The notes beneath the pieces are model-generated. The model was not told where the DNA came from and searched no databases. It was given only the letters and a program-made list of their open reading frames with translations. From Methanospirillum hungatei JF-1 (GTDB lineage Archaea; Halobacteriota; Methanomicrobia; Methanomicrobiales; Methanospirillaceae), in NCBI RefSeq assembly GCF_000013445.1, contig NC_007796.1:2082936-2146935 (forward strand): a stretch of DNA of 64,000 nucleotides. Direction: 5' to 3'. This document shows, in pieces, positions 1 to 10,169 of this stretch. Position numbers and translations under genes: made by a program. Numbering within the stretch: position 1 is the stretch's first letter; each line of letters begins with the position of its first letter.

Positions 1-1845
1 TGGTCATTTGATCTGAATACAGGAAAAGTAACCGCTTCAGAAGGAGCAAAAAAGATTTACGGGCTTGGAGATAAGGAATGGACGATTGCTGAAGTTCAGA
101 CCATCCCACTTCCTGAGTACCGGTCACTCCTTGATGAATCTATGAACAACCTCATTTCAGGGGAGAGACCATATCATGTTGAATTCCAGATAAAACGCCC
201 GTCTGATAACAAAATCATCGATATCCATTCAATTGCAGAGTATGATCAGGCGAAAAATCAGGTCTTTGGAACCATTCAGGATATCACCAGAGTGAAAGAG
301 GTGGAGCGTGAACTTCGGAAGAAAAACGAAGAACTCACCGCCCTCCATGCAAAGATTTCAAAATCTGAGGAAGAACTGGTAACCCATATTGATATGCTGA
401 CCCGTCAGTCAGCGAAGATCCGGGATCGGGAGGAGCAGATCCGCCTCCTGAGCGATAATCTGCCAAACGGGCTTGTCTACCAGCTCCTCATAAAGCCGGA
501 TAATACACGGTCCTTTCAGTATATCAGCGCTGGAGTAGAACAGATTCATCAGGTATCAGCAACGAGTGTGCTCGAGGATCCGAACGTATTGTATAATCAG
601 ATTGTTGACGATGACCGTCTGGGCTTGATTGATGCTGAAAATGAAGCATTCAGGAAAAGGACATCCTTTTCTCATGAAATCCGAATACGCACCCCTGACG
701 GACAGATTCACTGGATCCTGCTCAGGTCAGTCCCTCATGTTCTTTCGGACGAATCAATCCTCTGGGACGGTATTGAAATAGACATTACAGACCAGAAAAG
801 AGCGGAAGAGAAACTTCGGATGATACATGAGCTCTTTCATCAGTTCATGCTTCATTCCCCGATTTACATCTTTATTAAGGAAGTTACTCAGGATACAAGC
901 CGGGTGCTCTATGCCAGTGAGAATTTCCAGGATATGGTTGGAATTCCGGGATCCCGGATGGGGGGTCATACGATGGATGAACTCTTTCCTCCGGATTTTG
1001 CCGCAAAGATTACTGCAGATGACTGGAAAGTGGTGTCTGATGGAGTGGTTCTGAAATTAAGGGAGAGCTTGAATGATAAGCATTATATCACGATAAAATT
1101 CCCCATCATTGAACAGAACAGAACGCTCCTTGCCGGATACACGATAGACATTACCGAACTTCATAAGACGCAGGAAGCGTTGCATGAAGCAAATCAGAAG
1201 GTCCGTCTCCTCACCGGTCTTACCAGGCATGATATTTTCAATGAGTTGTCGGTCATCATGGGATATCATGATCTGATAGCAGAGACTGAAGACCTCGCAG
1301 AGATTCGGGAATATGTATCAAAAGCAAAGAAGACCTGTGAACAGATTATCGCCACCACCAGTTTTACCCGTGAGTATGAGGATTTTGGCACGGCTGAAAG
1401 CCGGTGGCAGAATATCCGGAGAATTATCGAATCCGCTCAAGATGAGGTAAATACGGATGACATTACCATTATCAATGACATCCCGGAGGATTGTGAGATT
1501 TATGCAGATCCGGTGATCAGAAAGGTCTTTACCACCCTTTTAGAGAATGCCATCCGTCATGGGGAAACGATAACGAAAATACACTGTTTCTGTACCAAAG
1601 ATGAGAACCAGCTGATTATTACCTGCCAGGACGACGGGGTTGGGGTTCCCGACGATGAGAAAAGGTATATCTTCGGGTTAAGGTATGGGAAACATACCGG
1701 AATCGGGCTCTTTCTGGCAAAAGAGATCCTGTCGATCACCGGCCTTTCCATTCGTGAGTGCGGAGAGCCGGGGAAGGGAGCACGGTTCGAGATTATCGTT
1801 CCGGAAAATGAGTACCGTTTCCTCTCTGAGTCTGAGAAAAAATGA
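1..1845 (+). CDS. PAS-domain sensor histidine kinase (5' end outside window)
   Basis: The reading frame is open from base 1, so the gene begins upstream; the first ATG inside the window is at 142. It encodes consecutive PAS/PAC modules (about residues 1-50, 95-215 and 230-340 counted from 142) with a coiled-coil-like linker between the first two. A kinase core follows: an H-box with RHDIFNEL, an N-box with ENAIRHG, and the ATP-lid G motifs DDGVGVPDDE and GIGLFLAKEI. No membrane segment is seen, so this part is a cytosolic sensor kinase that would autophosphorylate on histidine. The atypical H-box is common in methanogen kinases. The ligand cannot be told from sequence, and no response regulator is adjacent. 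The next gene is 220 bp downstream. Confidence 0.9.
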   Translation, partial: WSFDLNTGKVTASEGAKKIYGLGDKEWTIAEVQTIPLPEYRSLLDESMNNLISGERPYHVEFQIKRPSDNKIIDIHSIAEYDQAKNQVFGTIQDITRVKEVERELRKKNEELTALHAKISKSEEELVTHIDMLTRQSAKIRDREEQIRLLSDNLPNGLVYQLLIKPDNTRSFQYISAGVEQIHQVSATSVLEDPNVLYNQIVDDDRLGLIDAENEAFRKRTSFSHEIRIRTPDGQIHWILLRSVPHVLSDESILWDGIEIDITDQKRAEEKLRMIHELFHQFMLHSPIYIFIKEVTQDTSRVLYASENFQDMVGIPGSRMGGHTMDELFPPDFAAKITADDWKVVSDGVVLKLRESLNDKHYITIKFPIIEQNRTLLAGYTIDITELHKTQEALHEANQKVRLLTGLTRHDIFNELSVIMGYHDLIAETEDLAEIREYVSKAKKTCEQIIATTSFTREYEDFGTAESRWQNIRRIIESAQDEVNTDDITIINDIPEDCEIYADPVIRKVFTTLLENAIRHGETITKIHCFCTKDENQLIITCQDDGVGVPDDEKRYIFGLRYGKHTGIGLFLAKEILSITGLSIRECGEPGKGARFEIIVPENEYRFLSESEKK

Positions 1846-2065
1846 GTGGTGTGAATGGGTCAGACGGAGGATAGTTAATACTTCTCCGTTTGCAGAGGAC
1901 TGACCCAGGAATGCCAGAACGAGAGGGAGAATGAGATCAGGGTGAATGCATCCAGAGGATCAAACGTGACCTTAAGGAAGTTTATGGCACAGTCAGAGGA
2001 TGATCCGGTTACCTAAGACCTGAAAACACCGACACTCCCATATCCCTTAAGATCAAAAGAGGTGT

Positions 2066-2452
2066 ATGGAACATATCTCTTCATTTCTTGATGCAGATCC
2101 CTTCTCACAGGAACTTGGAATAAAATTAGAGTCGGTCTCGAAAAATACTGCAACCCTTTCGCTCGTGATCTCTGAAAAGCACCTGAATACTCATGGCACC
2201 GTCCATGGCGGGGTTATTTATACCCTTGCTGATGCTGCATTTGCCGTTGCTAGCAATGCCGATGGTACCCCGTCTGTTGCTATCAACACCTCAATAACCT
2301 ATATGAAAGCGGTAAAATCAGGGAAACTTATCGCAAAAGCCCATGAATTCTCCAAAAACCACACCCTTGGATCATACATCGTTGAGATCCATGATCATGA
2401 GGGTGAAAAGATAGCCGTTTTCCAGGGGCTTTCTTACCGGAAGAGACGATAA
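2066..2452 (+). CDS. PaaI-like hotdog-fold thioesterase
   Basis: A 128-residue protein with the signature of the PaaI/4HBT hotdog family: HGGVIYTLADAAFAVASN near residues 48-65, with the His-Gly-Gly turn and the catalytic-helix acidic residue (Asp in LADAAF). The later strand with SITYMKAVKSGKLIAKAH also fits. Family members hydrolyse acyl- or aryl-CoA thioesters, usually as cytosolic tetramers. Length is typical. The ATG at 2066 follows an AAGAGGTG ribosome-binding site at suitable spacing. It stands alone, with no paa or fatty-acid genes nearby, so the substrate is not predictable. Confidence 0.85.
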   Translation: MEHISSFLDADPFSQELGIKLESVSKNTATLSLVISEKHLNTHGTVHGGVIYTLADAAFAVASNADGTPSVAINTSITYMKAVKSGKLIAKAHEFSKNHTLGSYIVEIHDHEGEKIAVFQGLSYRKRR

Positions 2453-2562
2453 TAATAGGATATGAATCCGGCTGGTTCCGTACGAAAGTTCCATGTTCCT
2501 CTGCTCACGGGAGTACCTCAAAGAGTTTTACAAAAAAGGCAAGAGATTCTACCTCACTGGAT

Positions 2563-2829
2563 TTGATCGAACGCCTCACCTGGATTGAATACATGCACTC
2601 GACCCTGAAAGAAGAGAACATTGTTGCCAGCATTAAAGCCGGGCTGATAGTGATCGGACAGAACTGGAATGGGGAGAACGCATTGGAAACACAGAAAAGG
2701 GTGCTCCAGTACTTCGGGTTTCAGGTAAATCCAAAGCAGTGTTGGAACTGGCAGTACACGCAAAACGCAGAGGACGAGACAAACGAAAGCTACATACAAG
2801 CAGCACAAGAATTCGAGTATATTTCTTGA
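2563..2829 (+). CDS. Short hypothetical ORF, possibly a gene fragment
   Basis: An open frame of 88 codons starting with TTG. The product (TWIEYMHSTLKEENIV...) is not recognised. No good ribosome-binding site precedes the TTG. The frame is already open before it, and a second frame also looks partly coding after about 2720, which suggests a frameshifted relic rather than a live gene. The reverse strand carries another long open frame here, which is probably a shadow. Treat as a tentative call only. Confidence 0.25.
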   Translation: MIERLTWIEYMHSTLKEENIVASIKAGLIVIGQNWNGENALETQKRVLQYFGFQVNPKQCWNWQYTQNAEDETNESYIQAAQEFEYIS

Positions 2830-2998
2830 GGAGGGGTCCGGTCCGGCCCCGGAGGTATCGCCAGGAACTTCATGAGCTCCACATTTCCCTGCCAATCACA
2901 TCGAATCAGTACTCTTTTGTTCGTACGTAAGTTACACAGGAGGGTTTTAGTAGATAATTATCACACCATAAAGCAGAGTGTATAATGGAGGTAAGCTA

Positions 2999-3199
2999 AT
3001 GACAATAATACGGGCTAAAGTCATTGATAATTTTCATCTGGAACTGGAAGATGAATTGCACGTAAAAAATAAAGAAATTTTGATAAAAGTAGTTGAAAAT
3101 TCATCGATATCATCTTTACGAGGTGCATGGGGATATGATGTAGATAGTGCTGATTTTGCTCTGAAAATTAGAAAATCCAAGCAAATAGAGACCATATGA
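2999..3199 (+). CDS. Small AF2212-like (antitoxin-type) protein
   Basis: A 66-residue protein beginning MTIIRAKVIDNFHLELED. The start at 2999 is fixed by a perfect GGAGGT at 2987-2992 six bases upstream; an earlier in-frame ATG at 2978 lacks such a site. The N-terminal beta-rich pattern (short strand, a turn with DNF, then a hydrophilic strand) resembles the archaeal AF2212/UPF0165 antitoxin group, whose members usually pair with a PIN toxin. No PIN gene follows within the next 200 bases, so if it is an antitoxin it is an orphan. An AT-rich promoter-like stretch lies at 2945-2970. Confidence 0.55.
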   Translation: MTIIRAKVIDNFHLELEDELHVKNKEILIKVVENSSISSLRGAWGYDVDSADFALKIRKSKQIETI

Positions 3200-3428
3200 A
3201 ATTATTTTTTGCCTGAAGATCTTTCTTTTCCATAATATAGTCCCACAAAAATATGATTTGTTTGATTATGAGAGAAACTGATAAAATTAATAGGTAATTC
3301 TCATTTCGCAACCTACTATCAGAACTCTACCACACAATACCTGAAGACTGCCAGTATCACTCAACTCAATTATTAAAGGAACCCTCTTGATATCTGACCA
3401 TACATATATGAGAGAAGGGCGCTGTCTC

Positions 3429-3953
3429 ATGAACAATGTTATCCTGATCGGTCTGCCCGGTGCAGGAAAGAGCACTCTGGGAGTAATCCTTGCAAAGACC
3501 CTTGGTATGCATTTTATCGACACCGATATCATCATCCAGGATAAGACCGGAAGGCTTTTGCAGGAGATCATCAATACCGACGGAGTGGAGAGATTTCTTG
3601 AAATTGAAGAGGAATGCATCCTCTCCCTCAATAAATGCCATGCGGTGATATCGACCGGGGGGAGTGTGGTATTAAGGAGCCGGGCCATGAAACACCTCAC
3701 ATCAGACGGGATGATCATATACCTGGAGATCTCGTATGATGAGATGGTCAAAAGACTAAAAAATATCACGACACGGGGAATAGTGTTGGAACCGGGTCAG
3801 AGCCTTCGTGATATGTATGACCAGAGAATTCCTCTGTATGAGCGGTACGCAGACATCCGTATCAACTGTTCAGGAGAGGCATTTGAGAGTGTCGTGGAGA
3901 ACGTGGTCTTGAAGATCAGAGAACATACCGCCGTTTTGGCTGAACATTCATAA
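3429..3953 (+). CDS. aroK: Shikimate kinase, bacterial AroK type
   Basis: A 174-residue P-loop kinase. Visible motifs are Walker A GLPGAGKSTLG just after the start, DTD with the following I-I-I (substrate/Mg site), a conserved GGSVV loop, and an RIPLYERYAD lid/arginine region. It would phosphorylate shikimate in aromatic amino-acid synthesis. Start 3429 (MNNVILIG) fits the family better than the upstream in-frame ATGs at 3387 and 3408. Many archaea instead use an unrelated GHMP-type shikimate kinase, so this bacterial-type copy may be acquired or may act on another small substrate; no other aro gene is nearby. Its 3' end overlaps the convergent downstream gene by 38 bases. Confidence 0.75.
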   Translation: MNNVILIGLPGAGKSTLGVILAKTLGMHFIDTDIIIQDKTGRLLQEIINTDGVERFLEIEEECILSLNKCHAVISTGGSVVLRSRAMKHLTSDGMIIYLEISYDEMVKRLKNITTRGIVLEPGQSLRDMYDQRIPLYERYADIRINCSGEAFESVVENVVLKIREHTAVLAEHS

Positions 3954-5634
3954 CCCCGGCATAGTATCCGGTTGCCACCCGAACCTCTTTTCCCTGCAGA
4001 ATGATGGCAAGTCGGACAATCTGTTCATCAGAAATCCCTGCATTGGAGAGTGCTGCCTCATACTCCTGGTTTCGTATCTGGTTCAGGGCATCTGATACGA
4101 TCTCCGTATTCTGCTGTCCGTCCGTTGTCTTAAACTCAATAACATAGGCAGTTGGATAATCCCTGGTCTTTGGGATCATGAGAATATCCGCCCGTCCAAA
4201 TCCTGCTTCTGCATTTGATCTGATCTCATACACAGTCCGAAGATTCGCCAAAAGGCCAAGGACAAAGGCATGAAATACCGCTTCAGGCAGTTTTGCAAGA
4301 TCGTACATGCTCACCAGATCACGGGTAAGATCCTGAAGAACCGGTCCAATCTGAAGGATCGGTCTTTTCCCAAGGAAACAATGGAGAAGTAAGTCAAGTC
4401 CTCCATCTGTATTTCGATACAGGGATTCAATGAAATGCTCATATGCATAACTGATTTCACGATTCGGAATTCTCAGCCGATAGCGTAACCGGCCCCGAAG
4501 GTCAGGCTGTGGGTCCTCTGCATTCAGATACCCGGAATAATACAAAAGACTCCATATATTAACTGGATTTCTCCCGATATCCGTGAAGATGATATTCTCT
4601 GATATCGGGTATCTCAGTTCTTCTCCTGCAAGCAACACTTCAAGATCCCGTTTTATCTCAAGGCCTCCTGCCTCAAGCTCTTCGTATACCAACGCATTTG
4701 ATGAGGTATTCAGCCATTTGGGTCCTGGTGGATTGGGGATCGCCTGAATATAACTGATGACCGACCAGGGGTTGTAGATAGTGTGACCTCCAAATGAATA
4801 CCCGTTATACCAGTCACGGATGATCCCGGCATGGTCTTCTGCCTGAAATGCGGAGAGGATGAGAGAGAGTTCAGGTTCGGTAAACCCGAATTTATCTGCA
4901 TACGGGCCTATCATAAGCGAGCTTGCAACATCAAGATTATTCAAATCTGAGAAGATTGACTCCTTTGCAACCCGGAGAATACCTGTGACGACTGCCCGGA
5001 ATAACACCTGACCATATTCCGGCTTTAAACCCTCCCCCAGCCACGAACGCATAAACCCAGCCATTTTGTCATAATATCCATGTGAAAATGCCTCAATCAT
5101 CGGGGTGTCGTATTCATCAATGAGGACGATAACCGGTTTTTTGTAGTACTGATAGCAGTGAGTAATGAGATCTTTCAGGCTACTATAGAGATCATTGAGC
5201 GTAGCTTCTTCCATGATGATGCGATGAAATCTCTCCCTGCTCCCATCTGATAAAACAGGTTGAACCTCAGCAAAATTCTTATACAAACTTCCAATTTTAA
5301 TACGAACCGCTTCTATAAAGTACTCATACGAATCACGCTTCAGATCCTTTAAACTGATATATATTACCGGATACTGCCCCTGATGCTGCATATATTGAGG
5401 AAAATCAGCAATGGCACAGTTTTTAAAGAGATAAGACCGGCTCTCTTCTGATCGTTCAAAGAAATACCGGAGCATTGTCATGTTCAGGGTTTTACCAAAC
5501 CGACGGGGGCGGGGGATGAGCGTGACTTTGTTTCCTTCAATAATATCGCGTATCAGGAGAGATTTATCTACAAAGTATCCCCCATCTTCAATAAACTCTT
5601 TGAAATCGTCGGTCCCTATCCGGAATTTTTTCAC
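3916..5634 (-). CDS. AAA-ATPase-like protein with C-terminal PD-(D/E)XK nuclease domain (copy 1)
   Basis: A 572-residue protein of the AAA-ATPase-like (PF09820) plus PD-(D/E)XK (PF08011) family that is heavily expanded in Methanospirillum and in some gut bacteria. It opens with FRIGTDDFKEF and GGYFVDKS, then PRPRRFGKTLNMTM (P-loop with G-K-T) near residue 45 and VIVLIDEYDTPM (Walker B) near residue 170. The C-terminal third has GRADILMIPK and YVIEFKTT, giving the D and E-x-K of a nuclease fold, near residues 490-515. Function is unproven. A close paralogue lies at 48199-49887 on the other strand. It is convergent with the shikimate kinase. Confidence 0.85.
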   Translation of the reverse strand: MKKFRIGTDDFKEFIEDGGYFVDKSLLIRDIIEGNKVTLIPRPRRFGKTLNMTMLRYFFERSEESRSYLFKNCAIADFPQYMQHQGQYPVIYISLKDLKRDSYEYFIEAVRIKIGSLYKNFAEVQPVLSDGSRERFHRIIMEEATLNDLYSSLKDLITHCYQYYKKPVIVLIDEYDTPMIEAFSHGYYDKMAGFMRSWLGEGLKPEYGQVLFRAVVTGILRVAKESIFSDLNNLDVASSLMIGPYADKFGFTEPELSLILSAFQAEDHAGIIRDWYNGYSFGGHTIYNPWSVISYIQAIPNPPGPKWLNTSSNALVYEELEAGGLEIKRDLEVLLAGEELRYPISENIIFTDIGRNPVNIWSLLYYSGYLNAEDPQPDLRGRLRYRLRIPNREISYAYEHFIESLYRNTDGGLDLLLHCFLGKRPILQIGPVLQDLTRDLVSMYDLAKLPEAVFHAFVLGLLANLRTVYEIRSNAEAGFGRADILMIPKTRDYPTAYVIEFKTTDGQQNTEIVSDALNQIRNQEYEAALSNAGISDEQIVRLAIILQGKEVRVATGYYAGVMNVQPKRRYVL

Positions 5635-5928
5635 CGTATTATCCCCTGAACTTTGTTATCAGTATTACTCTTTCATAAGCATATGTATTACCATCCACAA
5701 ACCCACAGATGTATCTCTCTTTAGACAAAAGATCTAGCAGATGATGTATCTCTTGGAGAAATCAACTGAAAAGAGAGCGAATATCTGAAAGAAACACTCA
5801 GCAATAACCTGGAGAATGATTATTCCTTCCTTCTGTAAGTACAGAACAGGGAATTCGGGCATATCTTCCCGATATGGGACATTGAAAGGCTATCAGGCAG
5901 TACGGCAAACCAGATTTACGTAGAAGGG
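5635..5928. other. Intergenic region at the leader-distal end of the CRISPR array
   Basis: No gene is seen. It would hold the promoter of the leftward AAA-like gene and the trailer of the leftward-transcribed CRISPR array. A 30-bp stretch at 5701-5730 is repeated with three mismatches at 27307-27336. Confidence 0.5.
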
Positions 5929-8900
5929 GTTTCAATCCCTATCGGGTTTTCTTTTCCATTGTGACTTGATGAATTGAAACACCCTTGGATCATATATATA
6001 AGGTTTCAATCCCTATCGGGTTTTCTTTTCCATTGTGACCTTTTTGTTCCTGTTGTTTGTATTTGAACCATCTAGGTTTCAATCCCTATCGGGTTTTCTT
6101 TTCCATTGTGACTTGTTGCGATTATATGAAGATTATAAGAAAACGCAGTTTCAATCCCTATCGGGTTTTCTTTTCCATTGTGACAAAAATCTATTCACAG
6201 GGATACAACCTCGTTCTGGGTTTCAATCCCTATCGGGTTTTCTTTTCCATTGTGACATCACTGAAGTTCCCTTAGGTGTTGGAGCATTATTGTTTCAATC
6301 CCTATCGGGTTTTCTTTTCCATTGTGACGAGTTTCCACATCAATTTTCATGGTATCACTCCGGGTTTCAATCCCTATCGGGTTTTCTTTTCCATTGTGAC
6401 CTTGTTAATTTCCTTTAATGCTGCATCACATACTAAGTTTCAATCCCTATCGGGTTTTCTTTTCCATTGTGACTTGGGTCTTGGCCTGCATCATTGGGGG
6501 AAGTATACGTTTCAATCCCTATCGGGTTTTCTTTTCCATTGTGACGAGTGTACATGGTCACATCAGTCAAAAAGGATCATGTGTTTCAATCCCTATCGGG
6601 TTTTCTTTTCCATTGTGACACTATGAATCCTCACGACTTCGAAGAGCCGGGCAAGTTTCAATCCCTATCGGGTTTTCTTTTCCATTGTGACAACATCTGC
6701 AACTCTGCCTCCGCTTGTCAGATTATGGTTTCAATCCCTATCGGGTTTTCTTTTCCATTGTGACCCGGTATATCACAAATCATCTGTTGAGTTATAAATG
6801 TTTCAATCCCTATCGGGTTTTCTTTTCCATTGTGACTTTTACCTTTATGCGCTGAAACCGCTTCCATGGACGTTTCAATCCCTATCGGGTTTTCTTTTCC
6901 ATTGTGACCGGAGAGCGGGATCCGGGAGTGAGCACACAGCAGAGTTTCAATCCCTATCGGGTTTTCTTTTCCATTGTGACTCGAGGGGCTCTGGGGGCTC
7001 ATGGGATCCGGACCCGGGTTTCAATCCCTATCGGGTTTTCTTTTCCATTGTGACACCTGACCGGCCTTTATCGTTGCTCCGGCGGTGAAAGTTTCAATCC
7101 CTATCGGGTTTTCTTTTCCATTGTGACAATTACCAAGTTTTTCACTGACATACTCGCATCATTGTTTCAATCCCTATCGGGTTTTCTTTTCCATTGTGAC
7201 TGGGCAGGCATGTGATGAGCGGACCAGTGGAACTCAGTTTCAATCCCTATCGGGTTTTCTTTTCCATTGTGACGAGTATTTCTGGGGGTCTGTCGTAATT
7301 GCTGTCTGAGTTTCAATCCCTATCGGGTTTTCTTTTCCATTGTGACGTAATCCTTGCGAGCGGGCTTTATGGTACAGTTATGGTTTCAATCCCTATCGGG
7401 TTTTCTTTTCCATTGTGACCAGGCATAAGGGCCTGGTTGAATGGCTAAAACTTGTTTCAATCCCTATCGGGTTTTCTTTTCCATTGTGACTTATATTGGG
7501 AATGTGAGCAATGGTGGATTTATGTGTTTCAATCCCTATCGGGTTTTCTTTTCCATTGTGACATTCTTTCAGGGCTTTAAGGTCTTCGCTCATATAAGTT
7601 TCAATCCCTATCGGGTTTTCTTTTCCATTGTGACGAACGGAAGGCGCAAATCTCATAACGTTCTGGGATGAGTTTCAATCCCTATCGGGTTTTCTTTTCC
7701 ATTGTGACTTGCTGCCTTTCGCTCAAACTCCTTGCGGGCGCCAGAGTTTCAATCCCTATCGGGTTTTCTTTTCCATTGTGACATATTCCGGTGTTAGAAC
7801 CGCGGCGTCTGCAGAAGTTTCAATCCCTATCGGGTTTTCTTTTCCATTGTGACAGTAGCAACACCGGCATACGAAGCGGGGTTACTCAGTTTCAATCCCT
7901 ATCGGGTTTTCTTTTCCATTGTGACACGTAGATCTCATGAGCAACATTGTGGCTGAACTGGTTTCAATCCCTATCGGGTTTTCTTTTCCATTGTGACCCA
8001 TTTGGGTCTGTGTATCGAACTGCACATACCACCGTTTCAATCCCTATCGGGTTTTCTTTTCCATTGTGACACGGGTCAGACCCTTCAATGTTCAGCGACT
8101 CTGAAAAGTTTCAATCCCTATCGGGTTTTCTTTTCCATTGTGACCCGGTTCCCCGACATCGAAAGCGTCCCGGAGAGGAGTTTCAATCCCTATCGGGTTT
8201 TCTTTTCCATTGTGACCTGAATACCAAGCTAGACAAACTTTTGGCACACTTTGGTTTCAATCCCTATCGGGTTTTCTTTTCCATTGTGACCATTTACCCA
8301 TTCAGTACCAGTCCAAACATAACAATGTTTCAATCCCTATCGGGTTTTCTTTTCCATTGTGACTGATCAGGGGAGTATGTGCAATGCTCAGTTACGAAGG
8401 TTTCAATCCCTATCGGGTTTTCTTTTCCATTGTGACACACATTTTCCTGCCGCCCACGTTACACATATCTGTGTTTCAATCCCTATCGGGTTTTCTTTTC
8501 CATTGTGACACACCAGTCGTAACCGCTTCTGCTGCTGTTGCTGAGTTTCAATCCCTATCGGGTTTTCTTTTCCATTGTGACTCACATCGTATCCTGCCTT
8601 GAAATCAAGATATGCGGTTTCAATCCCTATCGGGTTTTCTTTTCCATTGTGACCAGACTATAATCAGCCGTCATTACCAGTCTCTCAAAGTTTCAATCCC
8701 TATCGGGTTTTCTTTTCCATTGTGACTTGTCTCCGGTCTTCAGGCATACCACCCGGTCATAGTTTCAATCCCTATCGGGTTTTCTTTTCCATTGTGACTA
8801 ATATATTAGACATTAATCCAAGTGGTAAATATTAGTTTCAATCCCTATCGGGTTTTCTTTTCCATTGTGACAGGTCACCCGGTTTGACGATGAGAGAGAT

Positions 8901-9074
8901 TCAAGCCCGTTTCAATCCCTATCGGGTTTTCTTTTCCATTGTGACTGTACGAGTTGTAATGCCGGGTAATGTGCCGGCGTAGTTTCAATCCCTATCGGGT
9001 TTTCTTTTCCATTGTGACCGGAATCCATCGGAGTTCCCGCACCTTCAAGAGAGTTTCAATCCCTATCGGGTTTT

Positions 9075-9079
9075 CTTTT
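9075..9079. repeat. Target-site duplication, left copy (CTTTT)
   Basis: CTTTT at 9075-9079 is repeated at 10165-10169 and corresponds to repeat positions 23-27, as expected for a 5-bp duplication made on insertion of the IS into a CRISPR repeat. Confidence 0.75.
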
Positions 9080-10164
9080 AGGAGTTACGCAGTTAACTTT
9101 TATAATAGAAAGATCTATATATGTTGACAGCACCAATAATATACGTGCCAGTAACGAAACAGCCATCCGATGTTGATTATATCAATTACCTCATCGCAGC
9201 TCGATGTGACGTTTCTTGTGTAAAAGTTGCAGATTGTTATTCAACGGCTGATTTTTCGATATCACATGATACTTACAACCGATTTCTATCAAGACAGTCT
9301 CTAACTCCTGAGGCGTTGTGGAAAGAAGTTGAGCCTTATGTTGAACGAAAAAGCGGCTGGTTGGTTGTTGATGATACAATTCTCGATAAAATTCATTCAA
9401 AAAAAATTGAGGGCACTTATTATCAATGGAGTGGCAAGCATCACAAGGTCGTTAAAGGAATCGGACTAATAACACTGATTTGGACCGATGGAATCGTCTC
9501 ATTTCCAATTGATTATCGAATTTATGATAAAAAAGTTGATGACAAAACCAAAAATGATCATCTCCAGGATATGGTCAATACAGCCTTCAAGAGAGGTTTT
9601 AATCCTGCATTTATCATGTTTGATAGTTGGTATTCTGGAATTGAGAATCTAAAATTTATTAATCGCCTTGGATGGTTTTTTTTTCACACGAGTTAAAAAG
9701 AATCGAGCAGTAAATCCTGACGGCCAAGGTAATGTCCAAGTTTCCGATTTGAAAATTCCTGAAGAAGGATTGGAAGTACATTTGAAAAAATTTGGATTTA
9801 TTCGTCTTTTTCACTCGGTAAACAGAAAAGGTGAAAGTAGATATTGGTTCTCTAATTTTATTCCGATGAATAATGAAGATAGACTCAATTTGCAGTCAAT
9901 TTGCTGGACAATCGAGAATTATCATCGGGCAATTAAGGAACTTTGCGGCGTCGAAAAATGTCAGGCTAGGAAAGCAATTATTCAAAGGAATCATATTAAC
10001 TGCTCTCTAAGGGCATATTTACGACTTGAGATAAACCATTTGTTGAATGGTGTCACCCCATATAATGCTCAATGGCAAATCACAAAAGTAGGGATTTCAG
10101 AGTACCTTCAGAGACCAAAATATGCGCTATAAAATTTTTGGAGGCTCTTCTGCGTAACTCCTAT
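9080..10164 (+). mobile_element. IS701-like insertion sequence inside a CRISPR repeat
   Basis: A 1.08-kb element bounded by perfect 13-bp inverted repeats: AGGAGTTACGCAG at 9080-9092 and its complement at 10150-10162. Two extra bases (AT, 10163-10164) precede the right copy of the CTTTT target duplication, so the right boundary could be 10162 or 10164. It carries a single transposase gene on the plus strand, opposite to array transcription. It splits the 44th repeat from the left, which is the 67th from the leader. The 43 oldest intact repeats therefore lie downstream of it, and crRNA supply from them may be reduced. Confidence 0.9.
9121..10132 (+). pseudogene. IS701-like DDE transposase, frameshifted at a run of nine T
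   Basis: The first part (9121-9702) holds SGWLVVDDTILDK and FIMFDSWYSG, giving the two catalytic Asp. The second part, in the +1 frame up to 10132, gives FFFTRVKKNRAVN and WTIENYHRAIKELCG, which supplies the catalytic Glu. The frames meet at nine consecutive T residues (9676-9684). With eight T the two halves join as a continuous W-F-F-F-T-R-V, so a one-base insertion explains the break. It may be a true inactivating mutation, a sequencing error in a homopolymer, or transcriptional slippage. The full product would be about 335 residues, normal for the family. Confidence 0.8.
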
Positions 10165-10169
10165 CTTTT
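10165..10169. repeat. Target-site duplication, right copy (CTTTT)
   Basis: Matches 9075-9079. The right remnant of the split CRISPR repeat, CTTTTCCATTGTGAC, runs from 10165 to 10179. Confidence 0.75.

Noticed and set aside
2554-2895. 113-codon minus-strand ORF
   Set aside because: Low-complexity, Cys/Val/Leu-rich translation opposite another open frame, with no start signal; probably a shadow.
5635-5928. Leader at the left end of the array
   Set aside because: The ATTGAAAC handle is on the minus strand, cas2 adjoins the right end, and a TATA box points leftward there, so the left end is the trailer.
6035-8602. Long plus- and minus-strand ORFs with repeating FQSLSGFLFHCD, FNPYRVFFSIVT or HNGKENPIGIET
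   Set aside because: They are translations of the 37-bp CRISPR repeat in different frames, not proteins.
9668-10132. A separate second transposase gene
   Set aside because: It starts inside the T run and continues the DDE domain of the upstream frame; it is the second half of one gene.
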